From positions 42,559,607 to 42,623,606 of the forward strand of contig NC_053150.1 of NCBI RefSeq assembly GCF_016808335.1: a DNA stretch of 64,000 bases, read 5' to 3'. Shown piece by piece: positions 32,859 to 44,589 of this stretch. The stretch comes from Panicum virgatum. Lineage: Eukaryota; Streptophyta; Magnoliopsida; Poales; Poaceae. A model generated the notes under the pieces. It did not search any database, was not told the DNA's origin, and saw only the letters and a program-made list of their open reading frames with translations. The position numbers and the translations under genes are program-made. How positions within the stretch are numbered: position 1 is the stretch's first letter; every line of letters begins with the position of its first letter.

Positions 32859-34376
32859 ATGTTGGGCAAGATGGCCGGTGCAGCACGGAAGGTGGTCAAG
32901 AAGATTAGTCCAAGTGGTTCACGGCGTTCTCGTGACACGGGATCGTCCAGGGACGCGATGTCCATGGACTCGTCCCAACACGAGGACACATCACAAGGGG
33001 ACACCACCCCCATTGTGCACATGCATCCATTCCGCATCCGTGTCCTGACCAGGGTCGATCAGATCGTGGTCAGGAACGAGTATGAAAGGAACGCCTTGGA
33101 CGTACTCCGAATGCGCACCTACGCCCACGCCAAGCACTTTGAGCCCACTCTCCTCGTTAGGATAGGGCTAGGCCGTGACATGCAGCACGCCTTCAAGCAG
33201 GCCGGATGGAACGACTTCGACCACATCACCGAGCAAGGTTCGTACCTCTTCAGTATTGAATCAAATGAAACATCTATAAGTTTTCGATTCTTTAATGAGG
33301 ACTTCACCTTGAGTGCCGGTCAATTCAGTCTAGCCCTTGGTTTCCATAAAAAGTGTTTCACAAACCCCAATATTCTAAGTGCTGATCACCAATATGAAAG
33401 AATGTCGTGGTGGGGCACAATTTCCACTGAGCCCTATAGTGTTAAAAATAGCATCATTTCTATTCACAACCCCACACTTCAGTTTTTGGCGAAGTGGATT
33501 GCTATGGTGGTCCATTCCCGCTCCGATTTGCGCCTTTGCTTTTCCTATGAACTGCAGTGCCTCTACGCCTTGGCTAAAAAGATCAAGTACTCCCCTGTCT
33601 TGAGCATGTTAACCCACTGGCAGAACATGATAACTGCCAAGACCCCGATCGACATCACTTCTTTGGTGACACGTGTCGCCACATATGTCGGGGCTCTGAA
33701 TAATGCACAATTGACATACTTGCCTATGACGGAGGAGTACCAGACTGTTATCGGTTTAGAGCACTTCATTCAGGGGCATATGCTGCGGAAAGGGTTAGGG
33801 GGTTCCCTCTTTATGTGCTATCATGGGTATGAGGAAGAGGTTGAGCTTCCGTGCCCAACTCTCGCCCTCTACTCTGCTAGGAGCCTAACCCTGCAGATGC
33901 AAAAGGAGCAGGCTCGTCGCAGTGTTGCCACACGTGGGCAAACGAGCCGCGCCGCGCAAGCCGAAGCCGAAAGGGAGGAGCCAAGTGAGATGCCACCACC
34001 AGTCCCAGCCACTGCAAATATGAACTTCGAGCAGACCTACGACCACTTCACCCGAGGTGGCCCGAGTTCATTTGCAGGAGATCCCAACTATGGGTACGGG
34101 TACTACCACGCGGGATGTTCCAGCTCTCAGGGACCGCAAGTCGGGCCATCATCGTCAGCACGGTACGACTACGAGAACCCGATCCTTCGGGAAATCTCGC
34201 AGCTTACCGCCAGAGTCGAGGCCATGGGGCGAGAGCAGCAGAGGATGAATGAAGAGATCACCCACAACACTATGCTCACCCAGGAGAGCTGGGGGATGAG
34301 CTCGTCAACTCAGCACGACGTGTCATCCCTGTACCATTATTTCGACCCCGATAACCCGGATCAGCAGTACTACTGA
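32859..34376 (+). CDS. Athila ORF1-like protein of element D (505 codons, intact)
   Basis: The ATG in GGAACCATGTTGGG directly follows an acceptor-like site. The protein has a basic N-terminus (K-V-V-K-K-I-S, then Ser/Arg-rich), a core of about residues 50-340 (F-E-P-T-L-L-V-R-I-G-L, I-S-F-R-F-F-N-E-D-F, N-P-T-L-Q-F-L-A-K-W-I-A and F-I-Q-G-H-M-L-R-K-G), a Glu/Pro linker, a Gly/Tyr/Ser-rich part and a Gln/Met-rich C-terminal coiled coil. The core aligns with family-A ORF1 despite low identity. It occupies the env position of Athila-type elements, but I see no signal peptide or transmembrane segment, so an envelope role is not supported. Resemblance to the ATHILA ORF-1 family is from memory. Confidence 0.85.
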   Translation: MLGKMAGAARKVVKKISPSGSRRSRDTGSSRDAMSMDSSQHEDTSQGDTTPIVHMHPFRIRVLTRVDQIVVRNEYERNALDVLRMRTYAHAKHFEPTLLVRIGLGRDMQHAFKQAGWNDFDHITEQGSYLFSIESNETSISFRFFNEDFTLSAGQFSLALGFHKKCFTNPNILSADHQYERMSWWGTISTEPYSVKNSIISIHNPTLQFLAKWIAMVVHSRSDLRLCFSYELQCLYALAKKIKYSPVLSMLTHWQNMITAKTPIDITSLVTRVATYVGALNNAQLTYLPMTEEYQTVIGLEHFIQGHMLRKGLGGSLFMCYHGYEEEVELPCPTLALYSARSLTLQMQKEQARRSVATRGQTSRAAQAEAEREEPSEMPPPVPATANMNFEQTYDHFTRGGPSSFAGDPNYGYGYYHAGCSSSQGPQVGPSSSARYDYENPILREISQLTARVEAMGREQQRMNEEITHNTMLTQESWGMSSSTQHDVSSLYHYFDPDNPDQQYY

Positions 34377-35878
34377 GCTTCAGCGAAGCTTGGGGGAGGT
34401 GTCATGCGAAGGAAAGTCGTCAGCGGAGGTATGTTTGTTGTCTGTCCCACTGTTCGAGTTGTCATGCCAGGCATTTTATTTATTTCTTCTAAATAAATAC
34501 TTAGGACTTCGTCTCCTAATTAATTAAAAAAAATGTGTAGTAATAATAAAATGGGAAGAGAGAATTGCTCTAGAAGTAAGATGTACATGGGAAATTATGC
34601 AAGTTTTCCTTGTGGAAGTGATGAATAGTTGCTCTGTTCATGCCTTGCAAATGCCTTATTCACAACCTGTTACTCTCTCTAGTATTTGGGTTTGTTGGCG
34701 TTTGTTGTTCACCACGGTTTATCAGAGTGGAGGCATGAACTCTGATTTTCAAGTCTAAGTTGTTGGGAGTATTGACATGGTTGAAACTAGAGAACAAATG
34801 CATGCTTAATAGGGAACCTCTCGGGAAATTTCGAAAATGATTATCATGGTAAGTTATCCCCGATGATTTATGTCCCATCCAGAGCCATAATTGTTACACA
34901 CTCTCTAGCCACCATATTGCTACTTTGAGTTATTTTGAGCTTAGTCGAATTGTATGTCCGCATGAAGAAAGTGTTTGTCATCTGCCGGTCTTTCTCCTTT
35001 GCGTACCCATTGTTTGCTAGCCTCAATAAACATCTGGCTTGTCGATTACCTACTCCGGGTAAAGACATCCACATTCGCCAGATGATCTCCCCAACCAGCC
35101 AAAAATCTCCATAGTGAACCTATTCATCATCCTGGTCAAAAATGCCAAAGTATATGTCAAAATATACTCAAGAAACTAAGTTCCAAAAGATAGAGGTGGT
35201 TTATCTTCTAAAAAAAAGAGAGATGAGAAAGAAAGAAAGAGAGTACTAGTCAAGTACTCAAAACAAAGGAGATGATACATACCTCAGCCATAAAAGAGTA
35301 TTGCAAATGAGGCATAAAAAGACCAAGAAATTCCCATGTGTGAGTCCATTCTCTCCCTCTCCCCTGAAAATTTAAATTCCAAAGACCGGAATTTGATTGA
35401 GTACTACTTCCTGTGAACCACTCTTCGACTTCGCAACAAAGGTAACCAAGGTAAGCTTCTCCCTATTTCCATACCAATAAACTCCACATAAGCCATAGAT
35501 AGGAAGAAGAAGGTCACATCTGACCTTGGTGAGGATATTATACACCTTGAGTGACTCGAGAGTATCATCGGGGGAAACTAACCATCTTTTGCTTAAAAAT
35601 TATATCCCCGAGTTGGAACCTGAACAGCTGCAGGAAAACTCTATGGACGACCGTTCAGACTCTCAACCGCCCAAGACAAGGAAAGATGAGCGGTAAGCCC
35701 CACAGGTAACCAAAGGTATGAAATGAACGAGTGCCAACTCATTCAAATATTTATGAGCTAGAGCGATGGTTTGTGCATAGGGTATTTGCAAGGTGTAGAC
35801 ATTGATGCAACTCCTGATTCACCGAGCCTAAACACTTAGCTTTGCTCGAGGATGAGCAAAGAGATAAGGTTGGGGGTG
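34377..35878 (+). other. 3' untranslated region of element D, with two polypurine tracts
   Basis: AAGCTTGGGGGAGG (34386-34399) follows the ORF1 stop by about 10 bp, as in family A. The LTR-adjacent tract AAGGTTGGGGGTG ends at 35878 and is preceded by GCTCGAGGATGAGCAAAGAG. The region between is AT-rich and has no conserved frame. It shares the general wording of family A (AAGTCTAAGTTGTTGGGAGT at 34751). Confidence 0.8.
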
Positions 35879-37476
35879 TGTTGACGGTCGATTTTCCGTC
35901 AACATCTCGGGAATAAATGGAGAACTTGTATAAGGTTCCAAGCATATTTTACTTTAAGCTAACAATTTCCACAAGTTTTGGGTGATTCAGTGTTGCAGCG
36001 ACTAGATCGAAGAAAACCAAAGAAAACCGGGCCAGGACCCAGCCGGCCGGCCCTATGCCCGGCCGGCCGGCCGTCCACCTCAACCAACCCTGTCACGTCA
36101 ACGATCCACGAGGCCAAAAACACAACTCCAACACATCCTGGCCGAGAATATGCAGTCGGTTCATCCGACGGACACCGAAAGGATCACCCATGGATTGGGA
36201 GGCCCACCAGTCGGCTCCAACCGCCATCAACCATGCAACCGACGCAGTGACCGACCCCAGGGCAGCATCCAGGACGTCCAAGAAGAAAGGCGGCGCATCA
36301 AATGGCCGAGGGCGTCCGGCCGGCCCTAAGCCCGGCCGGTCGGCTTGCCTCCTGCGCGGCCCAAGCCCATCTTTGACAGGCGGTTTGCTGAGGTAGTTAC
36401 ACTCCCCAACCGATGTGCCATTGCTATAAAAGGACACCCTCAGCTCACTCTCCAACACACACTTGAAGGAGCTCTTCTCTACATTTCCACTTTTCCATTT
36501 TCTAGAGTAGGATTTGAGTTTGGGAGTAGGGTTGAGTCAAGCTTAGCTCAGAGGTTCCAGAGTTCTCTCGGAGTTTTGGTAAAGCTCTTGTATCTTTTCC
36601 TTTATTTCGAATATTATCAATAAAGTATTATCTTCTTTATATCTTGAGTAAGCTTAAGTTCTTTCCCGCTTTATTTTATCCAAGTCCAAGTGACTTAGTA
36701 GCAGTGTTACTCTCCTCTAGATTAGTTTAGAGTTTATCTATTTTATCGGGATTCTTCCTTACGGGTTTTCTCGCCCGGACTAGAGAGTTCAAGTTAGTTC
36801 TCTAGGTTGAGGGGGATTTCTCTCGAACGCCTCGGGACAAATCCTAGTATCAAGTGCAGACGTGGTGTCTGACTTGGTTCTAGCTAGAAAGTGTGTTCCA
36901 CCCCACGGTACCGTTGTGGTAGGCGGTAGGTGGTGACAGCCTTGTCCGTCCCTTGTAGTCCACCACATTCGGGTGTTTTCATAACAGTAGTGCAGGTTGT
37001 CGTTGGATCCCCCTCTTATGCCTTTCTGAGATCCTTCCCTTCCAGCCGTCGAAGTAAGTTCTGGTCTCCCGATAACTAGGTAGTGCTCTAGGCTAAGGTT
37101 AGGGTGGCTTTCTCTAGAGTTTAGAAGTGTCATTAGGAATCTTTTCTTCCCTTGTGCTCCCAAATTCTTACCTTTTCCTAGGTCCAGAGTATCCTGTGTC
37201 GCTGGTCGTTCGCGACCTTCTAACGGCTCGTCTCCTAGACTTGCCTGTATCAGTCATAGCTTGGCTTGACCATTATTTGGTTATCCCTTTACCTCTGCTA
37301 GAGATAGTGTGTGATATTACTATAGAGGCTTATCATTCAACTCAATCAATATTCTTTACCCCTTTTTCTTCCCTGAGGAAAATTATGATACCCTGGAATA
37401 CTCCATGGTGAAATGCTACAGCGGGTTATTCTGTGCGCTTGCATAATATAATTCTAGAGCCTAAGAACCAACAACA
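35879..37476 (+). repeat. 3' LTR of element D
   Basis: 1598 bp, TGTTGACGG to CCAACAACA, followed by ACAAT. It carries TATAAAA at 36425 and AATAAA at 36619. It differs from the 5' LTR at a modest number of positions, concentrated in the GC-rich first third, and has a short extra CGAACGCCTCG segment near 36823. Confidence 0.93.
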
Positions 37477-37481
37477 ACAAT

Positions 37482-37797
37482 ACGACTAGCTTGGGGAATC
37501 CTTTACTCTTTGCCAATTCGGATCCAAGGAGTAGTCATTCATACAAATTTCTTTGTTTTGGATAAGTATAGTACCCTCAAGGTACCTCTCATTCCTGGAT
37601 GACCATTCTTGCGATCTACAAAGGCTAGAATTGATACGGCAGCACAAACTATCCGGTTCAGCTGTGATGGGAGAAATATGACACTCAAGTTCCAACCTGA
37701 GAAAGACGAGTGGTATTCATCTAATGGAGACTACCATACCACATATGAAAGACTGAAGCAAAAAGCAGACGAACAAAATGAGATGTGCAGGGCAAGA
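37482..37797 (+). pseudogene. Second protease domain of family A copy 2, remainder
   Basis: It resumes the frame cut at 27853 (L-P-I-R-I-Q-G, F-F-V-L-D-K-Y-S-T-L-K-V-P). The catalytic-loop region is damaged (CCTGGATGACCATTC at 37595 gives TGA where copy 1 reads through). It shows the empty target of the MITE present in copy 1. Confidence 0.88.
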
Positions 37798-38550
37798 TGA
37801 TCACACAAGAGTATTCAGCAGAAGCCCGCTATCTCTCAGCCGCCCGTTGATTGGAAACTCAAGAGAGTCCCTCTGGTATGGAAGGTGAAAAGTCCTGAGT
37901 CATCCAACTCAGGTGCTCCGTCTACATAATCAATCTCAACCGGAGGAAGTCCTGCTCGTCGGACTCATAAATGGTGAGCCCTTCCCGAAGGTAAATCGGT
38001 ATGTATCTTGCATTTAAGTTTAATTTTTTCATTCCATATTTAATTCTTCCAAGATCATCACTTGCATTTTAGAATTTTTCTGAGCAACTTAAATATACAT
38101 ATATATATATTCGAAAATAATTAACTAAAAATTATTAATAAAATCTTGGAAAATATTTTTGGGCTACTTAATTACATCAAACATAGCCGCTGCACCGGGG
38201 GAGGCCGCTTCCGACCATTGGAAGCCCACGCCAACGGCTCTTGGGTCTCACTGGCCGGCAACGGTCGTCTCCCCGCTCCGCCGACCACCTCCGGCTGCAA
38301 GGGGCGTCGTCGGCCTATATAAGAGGCTGAGAGGGGGGAGAGGCACACCTCTCTCACACTCTCATCTCCCTCCTCTCCAATCTCTAGCTCTCAAATTTCC
38401 TTTGAATTTGAGTTTGTTTTGCAGTGGTGACAAGTCCCTCTTTCCCAAATCTTTGCTGCAAGAAAGTTCACCAATTGGAGGAACAAGTTTCGGGTAAGGA
38501 TTTCCATTTGTTTTACGTAACCCGTTCTAGTTTCTCGTTTCCCATCCACC
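37798..38550 (+). promoter_or_regulatory. Spacer of family A copy 2 with internal promoter
   Basis: The order is as in copy 1: conserved CCTGCTCGTCGGACTCATAA, donor-like CCCGAAGGTAAATC (GT at 37991), AT-rich part, GC-rich part, TATATAAG at 38316-38323, CT-rich leader, acceptor-like TTTGTTTTGCAG ending at 38424, and the ORF1 ATG at 38551. The GC-rich part differs strongly from copy 1 while the signals are kept. Confidence 0.6.
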
Positions 38551-39364
38551 ATGAAGGGAATAAGGAGAATTGTTCGGATAGTGGTCAGCGGAAGCTCATC
38601 CCGTTCACAGGGTAGCCAAAGCTCTCGCCACTCCACCGATGATCCACCAACACCGATGGATTTCGAGGAAGAACATGAGGAGCAACCACAACCGCAAGCG
38701 GAAGATATGGAGATCAACGACCAAGATGCACCACACCTCGACCTCCGCGACGATCGGGAACATCAAGCCTGCGCCATGCTCAAGAACCGCATGTTTCAAC
38801 ACATGTGGCACATCAACCCTGACCTCCTCGCGAAAATAGGTATGGATTTCGAATTTAATATTATTTGGCATACATTAGTTGGGATACTTTTGTTCCGGTC
38901 GATGAGTTGGGTTCACGCCCCCTCACCATCCAATTTCTTTGCACTCTTTGTGAGACTCTCGAGGGCATCACTTTTCGGCTTTTTGGGCAAGAGTATGATA
39001 TTTCTTGGAAAGTTTTAAGTGATTGCCATGGTTTTAATCCTCGTTGTGTTCTTGACCTTGCTCAAGCTTGCCCAAATTTTCTTCGCCAAAATTTTGGGGC
39101 TATATCACGGGACAAGTTGTTCTTGGCAAATTTGCATCAAAGTGCAATGCCATTCACCATCCTACTCTTCATTTCATGCACAAGTGGATGGCTATCACTC
39201 TCTTTTCTAGAGGTGATCCTAGCTCTGTGCGGAACGATGAGTTGATGCTTTTATATGCCATTTGGAACAAAACCAAAGTTTCTCCTATGCAAGCTATGAT
39301 TCGCCAATGGATTTCTTATATCAAAATGTCGGGTCCGATTTCTTGCACTTCTTTGATAACCCAC
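38551..39364 (+). pseudogene. ORF1 of family A copy 2, first part
   Basis: It matches copy 1 from the ATG through the central region. One-base indels shift the frame near 38870 and again near 39100. The X-family LTR interrupts it at 39365 inside the segment that in copy 1 reads TTAATTACCCGCATCGCTGA. Confidence 0.87.
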
Positions 39365-42300
39365 TGTTGACGCTCCTTAGAGCGCCAATTTACGTACCGC
39401 AAGCGCACGGATCGTGTAGCTTTTCCCTTAGAGTATTCCCCAAGGTTTATCAATCCACGGAACAAGTGTATTACTATGCTTAACTAAGCACTAATGATGT
39501 TGGTAAAAGATCTATATTGAGTGATTGAGTGTGAAATAGATCTAATCTAACCAATCTAATCCAATCTAGACTAGTGAGCAATGATAGGTTTGTGCACAAG
39601 ATATGAAGAGCATTTGTCCATAGGGTCTAGGATCACTAGAGATGTAATCGCCAAACAACGAAGAACGGATCTAATCTACCAAAGGTGTGTTCCAAGATCA
39701 AAACCTTTCCCTCCTGCATACTGTCACTACACGAGGATAATCGTTAATGAATCAACAAGAACATGATAGTTAATGTAATCTAAGTAAACCATGCAAGAGC
39801 AAAGCAAACCCAAAGCCAAGTCGCGAACTATTAGGCATCAAAGTGTCATCAACAAGAATCGTGATAGATCAATCTCATAAAGGATTCGGCAATTACAACT
39901 CAAGATCTCCTTACAACCCCATGAACAAAAGAGGACTTTACCCCATGAAGCTAGGCAAAGCGTAGTCGATCATGGTGACGAAATCTCCGGCAAGGGATGG
40001 ATCCCTTGATGTCCTCCAACTTGCAGCGGCGCCGAGGGACGATGAGGCCTCCGGTGTTGCCTTTCTCTTGTGTCTAACTCGAATGGATCTCTGAAACTCG
40101 TCTCTGGATGCTCTCTCTCTGCGATCTCCCTGTGATCCTCTTTGACGGCGGCTTTGGGGTATATATTGTGACATCCTAGATTTTTTTAAAATAATAAGCA
40201 AGAAATAATAAACACAGAATCATGCTTAATAAGCAAGAGCAATTCAAATTATGCATTTCTTTTGGGAAATAATATATGTGTGCGTTTGAATATGCATGTG
40301 TATGTATGTCTGTGTGTATATGAAAACAGGTGAGAAAATGAAGTTTCGCACATGAAATGACAAGTTTTTCAAATCACAGTTTTTAAACGTTTAAATTATC
40401 TTTCAAATTGTAACCAACAAGTTTTAAAAATAAATTTCAAACCATTGCTTAAATGGACTTTTGCCCAAAACCAATGTTATAGGTTTTTGAATGACGAACA
40501 ACTTCCGTGTTCAAAGTTTTTCGAGTCGCAACACAAAAATGGGAGAAAAATTTGAATTTCGAAGCGTATAGGACCTTTTCAGATGCACTCAAGTTTCAAA
40601 TTATATCTTTCAAACGAAGCTTCAACTGAACTTTTGCCTAAAACGAAAGTTGTAGATCTCGAAATTTTGAGCAAGTTTAGTATTCAAAAGTTTTTCATTT
40701 GAGGCCATGTAGAAGGAGAAAAATTGAGTTTACAAACTGGAGTTTTGAACTTTGCTTTATTTACGAAACTGCCCTCACTCCATCTCCCTCTCTATTTTCG
40801 CCGTGACGCCGTGTCGACGCCGTTCGCTGCCGGCCACGCGCCAAGCTCCCCGGCCAAACCTGCCTCTTCGCACTCTCGGTTCCTCCTCGATGTTTCTCGA
40901 CCTCGCCACGCGGCGCCGTCTCCCAGCGCGCACGCCGAGGACGGCTGCCCGAAGCGCCACGGCGACGATGCGCGAGTCGTGTCGTGCGCCTCTTCTCCAC
41001 CTCCTCTGTGCCCTCGCCCCTTCCTTGCTTGCATCCTCATCTCGCCCTCCTCCTCTCTCTTGACACAGCATCCCGACCCCTGCCCCCAGCTGCTCGCGGG
41101 CAAGCTGGACGTCGCATGCCATGGCCACCGCTGCCGCCCACGGCCTCCACGCGGAGCCCCCCTCCTCCACCCTCCCTTGGCTCCAACCGACCTCGGGAAC
41201 GGCTTCACCTCGCCCCAACGGAGCTCGCAAGCCCAGCCATCTCCACCCATGGCCGCCGGAGCGCCGCCGCGCCGGAGCAAACCACCGCCGGCCGCCGCTC
41301 TCCGCGGTGCCGCCAATTCCGAGCACCCCAGCCCCCACCGAGACCTTCTACAGGTGCGGCTCGACCTCCTCTCCATTTCCCCCAACCTAGCCCCCACCTC
41401 CGGTGACTCTGCTCGCTGGAAAAGGGCCAGCCGCCGCTCCTCTGTTCCTGGTCCAACCAGGGACCTCCAGTTAAAAGAAACGAAAATTTCAGGGGCTAGT
41501 TTGCAAAATGTACATGGACTTCAAACAGCAAACTTTGAAAATTCATAGAAAATCATAAAAAAATTAGAAAAATTCGATCTCAACTGTTCTGAAATCCTTG
41601 CACCTAGATATACAACTTTTGTTACATTAACTTTTGCATTTGACCAATAGTTTTATCTCTATATTAAATATTAGTTTTATCCACATTTGTATGTATCTCA
41701 AGTTCTACCCACGATATTTAGCTGATTTTCAGAGAGTGTGCTACACCAAAGATGAATAGCTTACTGTAAAATTTTGAGGACATTTTGACAATTCTAGCTA
41801 TATGTTTCATTAGATCTTGGTTTATGCCTATGTTAAATAGAATTAAATCCACAGGATTCTATATAAGTTTTCCTGAGCTGAAAATTTTACAGCAGCCTTA
41901 CCTTAGTTTCTAGATGCTACAGAAAAATTTTGGGAACTTTTAGTAATGTATAACTAGTCCTTTTAATTTATTCATGAATAAACTTTGTAAATCGAAAGCC
42001 CTAGTTTCCTTCATTAGAAAAATCTCAAAATTTTTACTAGAGCTTGGTTTTCAGTACATGAATATGTCTGTAAAATTTTAGCCACTGAAACTAAGTAGTT
42101 TACTCTGTAGATTTTTTGTAGTTAGATAAATGCCTAGGAAAGGAATCTAAATTCCTATGCTTGCTGTATAGCTCAATAAATTATGAAAACTTTACCACAA
42201 GCTCATCTTAAGGAATCTAACCTACTGGTAAAATTTCATTACCAGAACTTGCATTCTTTACCCTAGAGATTTGTTTTTGTACACTAGTAGTAATAGATTC

Positions 42301-44584
42301 ATGAGTTTGTATGATTTATTTGTTACATCAAATGACCTAAAAATTTTACTGCACACTAGTGACCCAGTAAAGCATCTCTCATAACAATATCAGCACCATT
42401 CTATGCTTTTAGATTTAGTTATAGTTTTCCCTTGTTTTACATGTGTTAATATGATGAAAGACACTTTTTCTGCATTTTTCTGTACTAATATAAAAGAAAA
42501 GCAACACACCCAGCTCTTTTGTGAGTTAGTATAGATAAAGTTCCTACTCTATAAATGGCTGCCCAACAGGATGAGAAAAAAATTAGTAGCACCCTCCAAC
42601 TTGAGTTTGGTTGATCTCCATCTATGTCAAGAAATAAATGCATTATATTCGTCTCATACATATGCATTGTTGCATTTTATTTAGGTACGATAGATGTACC
42701 ACATGAAGGATGTGATGTTGGAACCAAGCTAGAAGACGGTGAATGCTGGACACGTCTAGAAGATGGATGGATGGATCCCGATGTGCATGACCGAAGGAAG
42801 ATGCTCGCCGAGCAGTTGTTCTCTAACTAACAATGACCTAGTGTTAATCCCAGGCAAGCCCCGGAGCATGTCCTATCTATTTTAAATTTATGCAACTTAT
42901 TATTATTCCTATCTACTTGCGCATTTAAGTTTACAGGAGTTGCTTGGAACCTTAGCTGCATAATCCTAGGTACCTATGCTTCAACACTAGTATGTGTAAG
43001 TCGCTAGATGGCTAGGCTAATGGTTCGATAGAAGTCGAGTGATTTCCTGTCACTCGCGAGAACTATAGGAGTCGATTGTCTTCTACATACTGCAACTATA
43101 AGGCTCACGGGCGGGGTTGTGGTACTTGTGATACCCCGTCTGTTTAGTGAAAATGGATAAGGCCGCAGTGTGTGGTAGTGGTGGTTAAACTTTTGAACGT
43201 ACTAACCAGATGCCGAGAAATATGGTAATCGGTAAGCTTAAGTATTAGATTGCACCGAGGCCGGAACATACCTTCCCACCGTCTTTGAACGTTGTTCTCA
43301 TGCGGCCACATGCGGGTGCAAGAAGGCTCACGAACCGGCGCCGTACCATGGCGTGGATTCTTGTAGTCGAGGGTGGTGGGCCTGTTCCGTGCAGCGGGAA
43401 TTGAAGGGAAAAGTCGCGTGGGCGAAGCGAGACGTCGATCCCCATGCATGTGTGTTAGGTCTGCCTGGCCAGGTTAACAAATTCGATTCGAATCGTCCGC
43501 TTCTCACGGTTTGGGACTGCTTAACCCTTTTGCCATATAGAGTAAGAAGTGAAAGATGATCATGAGGATGAATATGGTTGGTTGGATGATGAGAGATAAT
43601 TGTTTCCCACCATGTATGCTATTGGATAGATGCTCACCTAGAATGGTTAATTGAACTAGAATTTGGAAGCTAAAACCTGAAATTAAGGATCTACTCTTTA
43701 CTGCTTTCCGGCAAAACAAACCCCTCGAGCCAAAAGCCTTGCATGTCTAGATAATGGGCTAACTATACCCTTAGTCGGGTAAGTCTTGCTGAGTATTAGT
43801 ATACTCAGTCTTGCTTGTGGCTTTGTTTTTCAGGTGGTACATCTGAGGATGTGATTGATGTCATGTACGGGATTCATCATGACGTCTTGTTTCGTCGCTA
43901 GAATATCGTTCATTTCTCCGCCGCACTTAAATCTGTTGTCTTTTTATAAATTCAAACTCGGTCTGTAATAATAACAATCAGTTTTCATACTCTGTCCTAT
44001 AAAATTTGTGAAATGTTGCATTCTCTAGACTGCTTTGTCGATTTTGTTTCAAGTGGTTTAATCGGGATTTTACCCGACAACACTGCCGGATTATTCTGTT
44101 TTAAGTGCGTGTTAACCCTGATTGTCGTTTTGATGATGGTTAGCGCACTTAAGCCAGATTAATTTAGGCGGGCTGCCACATATATAGGCGGTTTTGGTCG
44201 GCGGTTTTGGTAAAATACAGATTATGATTGACGCATACTTCGCGCTGAAGAAAATTGAGGCCGATTGGGCCCCGGAATGGGCTGCCGGCTCAGAGCGCCC
44301 CAGGCCGGCCGGCCTGGGCCCTTTCTGGCCCCTTTCGGTCCCATCTTTCGCGTGCGGCCTCTTCTCCTTATTCCTCATCTTAGCCCAGTTGTGACCATGT
44401 GTCAAAACATCTCCGAAAATGTCCAATTTCCTGCCAAAACACAATATGCTCCAAAATCCAGGACAAAATAAAAAACGGTCAAGTTCGGGTGCCAAGTGGC
44501 GGGTTAGTACATGAATCATCCTGAAGAATTTACCAAAACCTCTCCTAATCATATAATAAAATGGGTACTTAAGGAGCGCCAACA
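39365..44584 (-). mobile_element. X-family solo LTR, itself interrupted
   Basis: It starts TGTTGACGCTCCTTA and ends TAAGGAGCGCCAACA, so the tips are a 15-bp inverted repeat with one mismatch. An exact 5-bp duplication CCCAC flanks it (39360-39364 and 44585-44589). Orientation follows from the related LTR ending at 63526, where a minus-strand polypurine tract adjoins. No internal region is present, so this is a solo LTR of about 1.2 kb, expanded by a 4-kb insertion at 40167. Confidence 0.9.
40167..44180 (+). mobile_element. 4.0-kb Del/Tekay-like solo LTR
   Basis: It starts TGTGACATCCTAG and ends GGGCTGCCACA, with the duplication TATAT on both sides (40162-40166 and 44181-44185). A GC-rich block lies at 40790-41460 with long overlapping frames but no recognisable protein. 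A CTTGCTGAGTATTAGTATACTCAG motif, shared with the minus-strand LTR at 46098, lies near 43785. No gag, pol or primer site is seen, so I read it as one very long solo LTR. The lineage name rests on LTR length and terminal bases only. Confidence 0.75.
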
Positions 44585-44589
44585 CCCAC

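Larger units (their letters stand above)
27854..37476 (+). mobile_element. Family D element, complete (9.6 kb, Athila-like, non-autonomous)
   Basis: The LTRs 27854-29436 and 35879-37476 are flanked by the exact duplication ACAAT (27849-27853 and 37477-37481). The split protease of family A resumes at 37482. The order is LTR, tRNA-Asp primer site, gag, protease, spacer, ORF1, 3' region, polypurine tract, LTR. No polymerase or integrase frame is present. Its genes are the least damaged of the window, which suggests a more recent insertion. Confidence 0.94.

Noticed and set aside
32859..34376. Retroviral envelope protein at the env position of element D
   Set aside because: No signal peptide, transmembrane segment or cleavage site can be seen; the protein is basic at the start and coiled-coil at the end, so I call it ORF1-like only.
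40724..41548. 274-codon frame inside the 4-kb LTR as a captured gene
   Set aside because: Three frames are open on each strand over the same GC-rich block and none shows a domain. The insert lies wholly inside one LTR bounded by a 5-bp duplication.
43133..43160. Second LTR start (GTGATACCCCGTCTG) inside the 4-kb long LTR
   Set aside because: No matching LTR end, primer site or duplication nearby; a single solo LTR explains the segment better.
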